Of a stretch of DNA of 64,000 nucleotides, positions 63,852 through 64,000 are shown piece by piece. How positions within the stretch are numbered: position 1 is the stretch's first letter; each line of letters begins with the position of its first letter. Made by a program: the position numbers and the translations under genes. The stretch is from Zoroaster sp. YZ-2022 (taxonomy: Eukaryota > Echinodermata > Asteroidea > Forcipulatida > Zoroasteridae), in NCBI GenBank assembly GCA_029582265.1, contig CM055816.1:32020052-32084051 (forward strand), given 5' to 3'. The notes beneath the pieces were generated by a model. That model saw only the letters and a program-made list of their open reading frames with translations. It ran no database searches and was not told where the DNA came from.

Positions 63852-64000
63852 GTAAGTTCCAAATCGTATTTCTATTTTTCCTGTTTTTGTTTTTGTTTTT
63901 TTTCATCTGTTTTGTTCAAATATTTTTTTGGCACTCAGCCGCCATCTTTTTATTGTCTAATACACAACTCTATGGGAATCAAAGTGATGCTCATTTTCAG

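Overview
The window is animal nuclear DNA, AT-rich, with large introns, GT-AG splice sites and a dense layer of mobile elements. Scattered short ACATGT microsatellites and the element mix (piggyBac, Kolobok-like, hAT, Helentron-like, Gypsy, LINE and tRNA-derived SINEs) suggest a marine invertebrate, perhaps a deuterostome such as an echinoderm, hemichordate or amphioxus. The lineage is inferred from general appearance only.

The one host gene I can support runs on the + strand from about 10.27 kb to beyond the right edge. I reconstructed it exon by exon: a first exon with a hydrophobic signal/anchor (10272-10479), six intact immunoglobulin-domain exons (18001-18336, 40716-41057, 45574-45906, 49605-49949, 55115-55426, 61608-61952), one dead Ig exon (46528-48516) split by a hAT-type transposon, and one fibronectin type III exon (63564-63851). 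Every internal exon is a phase 1-1 cassette of length divisible by three, so the dead exon can be skipped without a frameshift. Several Ig domains followed by FN3 fit a nephrin-like or related Ig-superfamily adhesion receptor. A transmembrane and cytoplasmic part would lie to the right.

Layout. 1-2486: piggyBac-like transposon (minus strand, left end outside the window) inserted at TTAA into a decayed Gypsy retrotransposon (2491 to about 7.6 kb). 7.6-10.2 kb: an opposite-strand Gag fragment and tandem repeats. 10.2-18 kb (intron 1): several MITE families, a GCGC-ATTATC satellite and a THAP-bearing Kolobok-like relic. 18.3-40.7 kb (intron 2): SINEs, about 4.8 kb of Helentron-like 148-bp satellite, a composite element holding an intact 1051-residue LINE ORF and a perfect 123-bp-arm palindrome, and a compact Helentron-like element. 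41-45.5 kb (intron 3): a three-level transposon nest. 50-55 kb: a 1.1-kb CCATGGCTCTCCCTCC minisatellite. 55.4-61.6 kb: nested TTAA MITEs. 62-64 kb: two more MITEs and the FN3 exon.

Two themes stand out. About fourteen insertions are bounded by TTAA, several inside the TTAA of older elements. Four separate repeat regions carry a short conserved core motif recurring every roughly 170-210 bp, and the spacing is restored when later insertions are subtracted. No bacterial features, CRISPR arrays or rRNA genes were seen; the only tRNA-like sequences are SINE heads.
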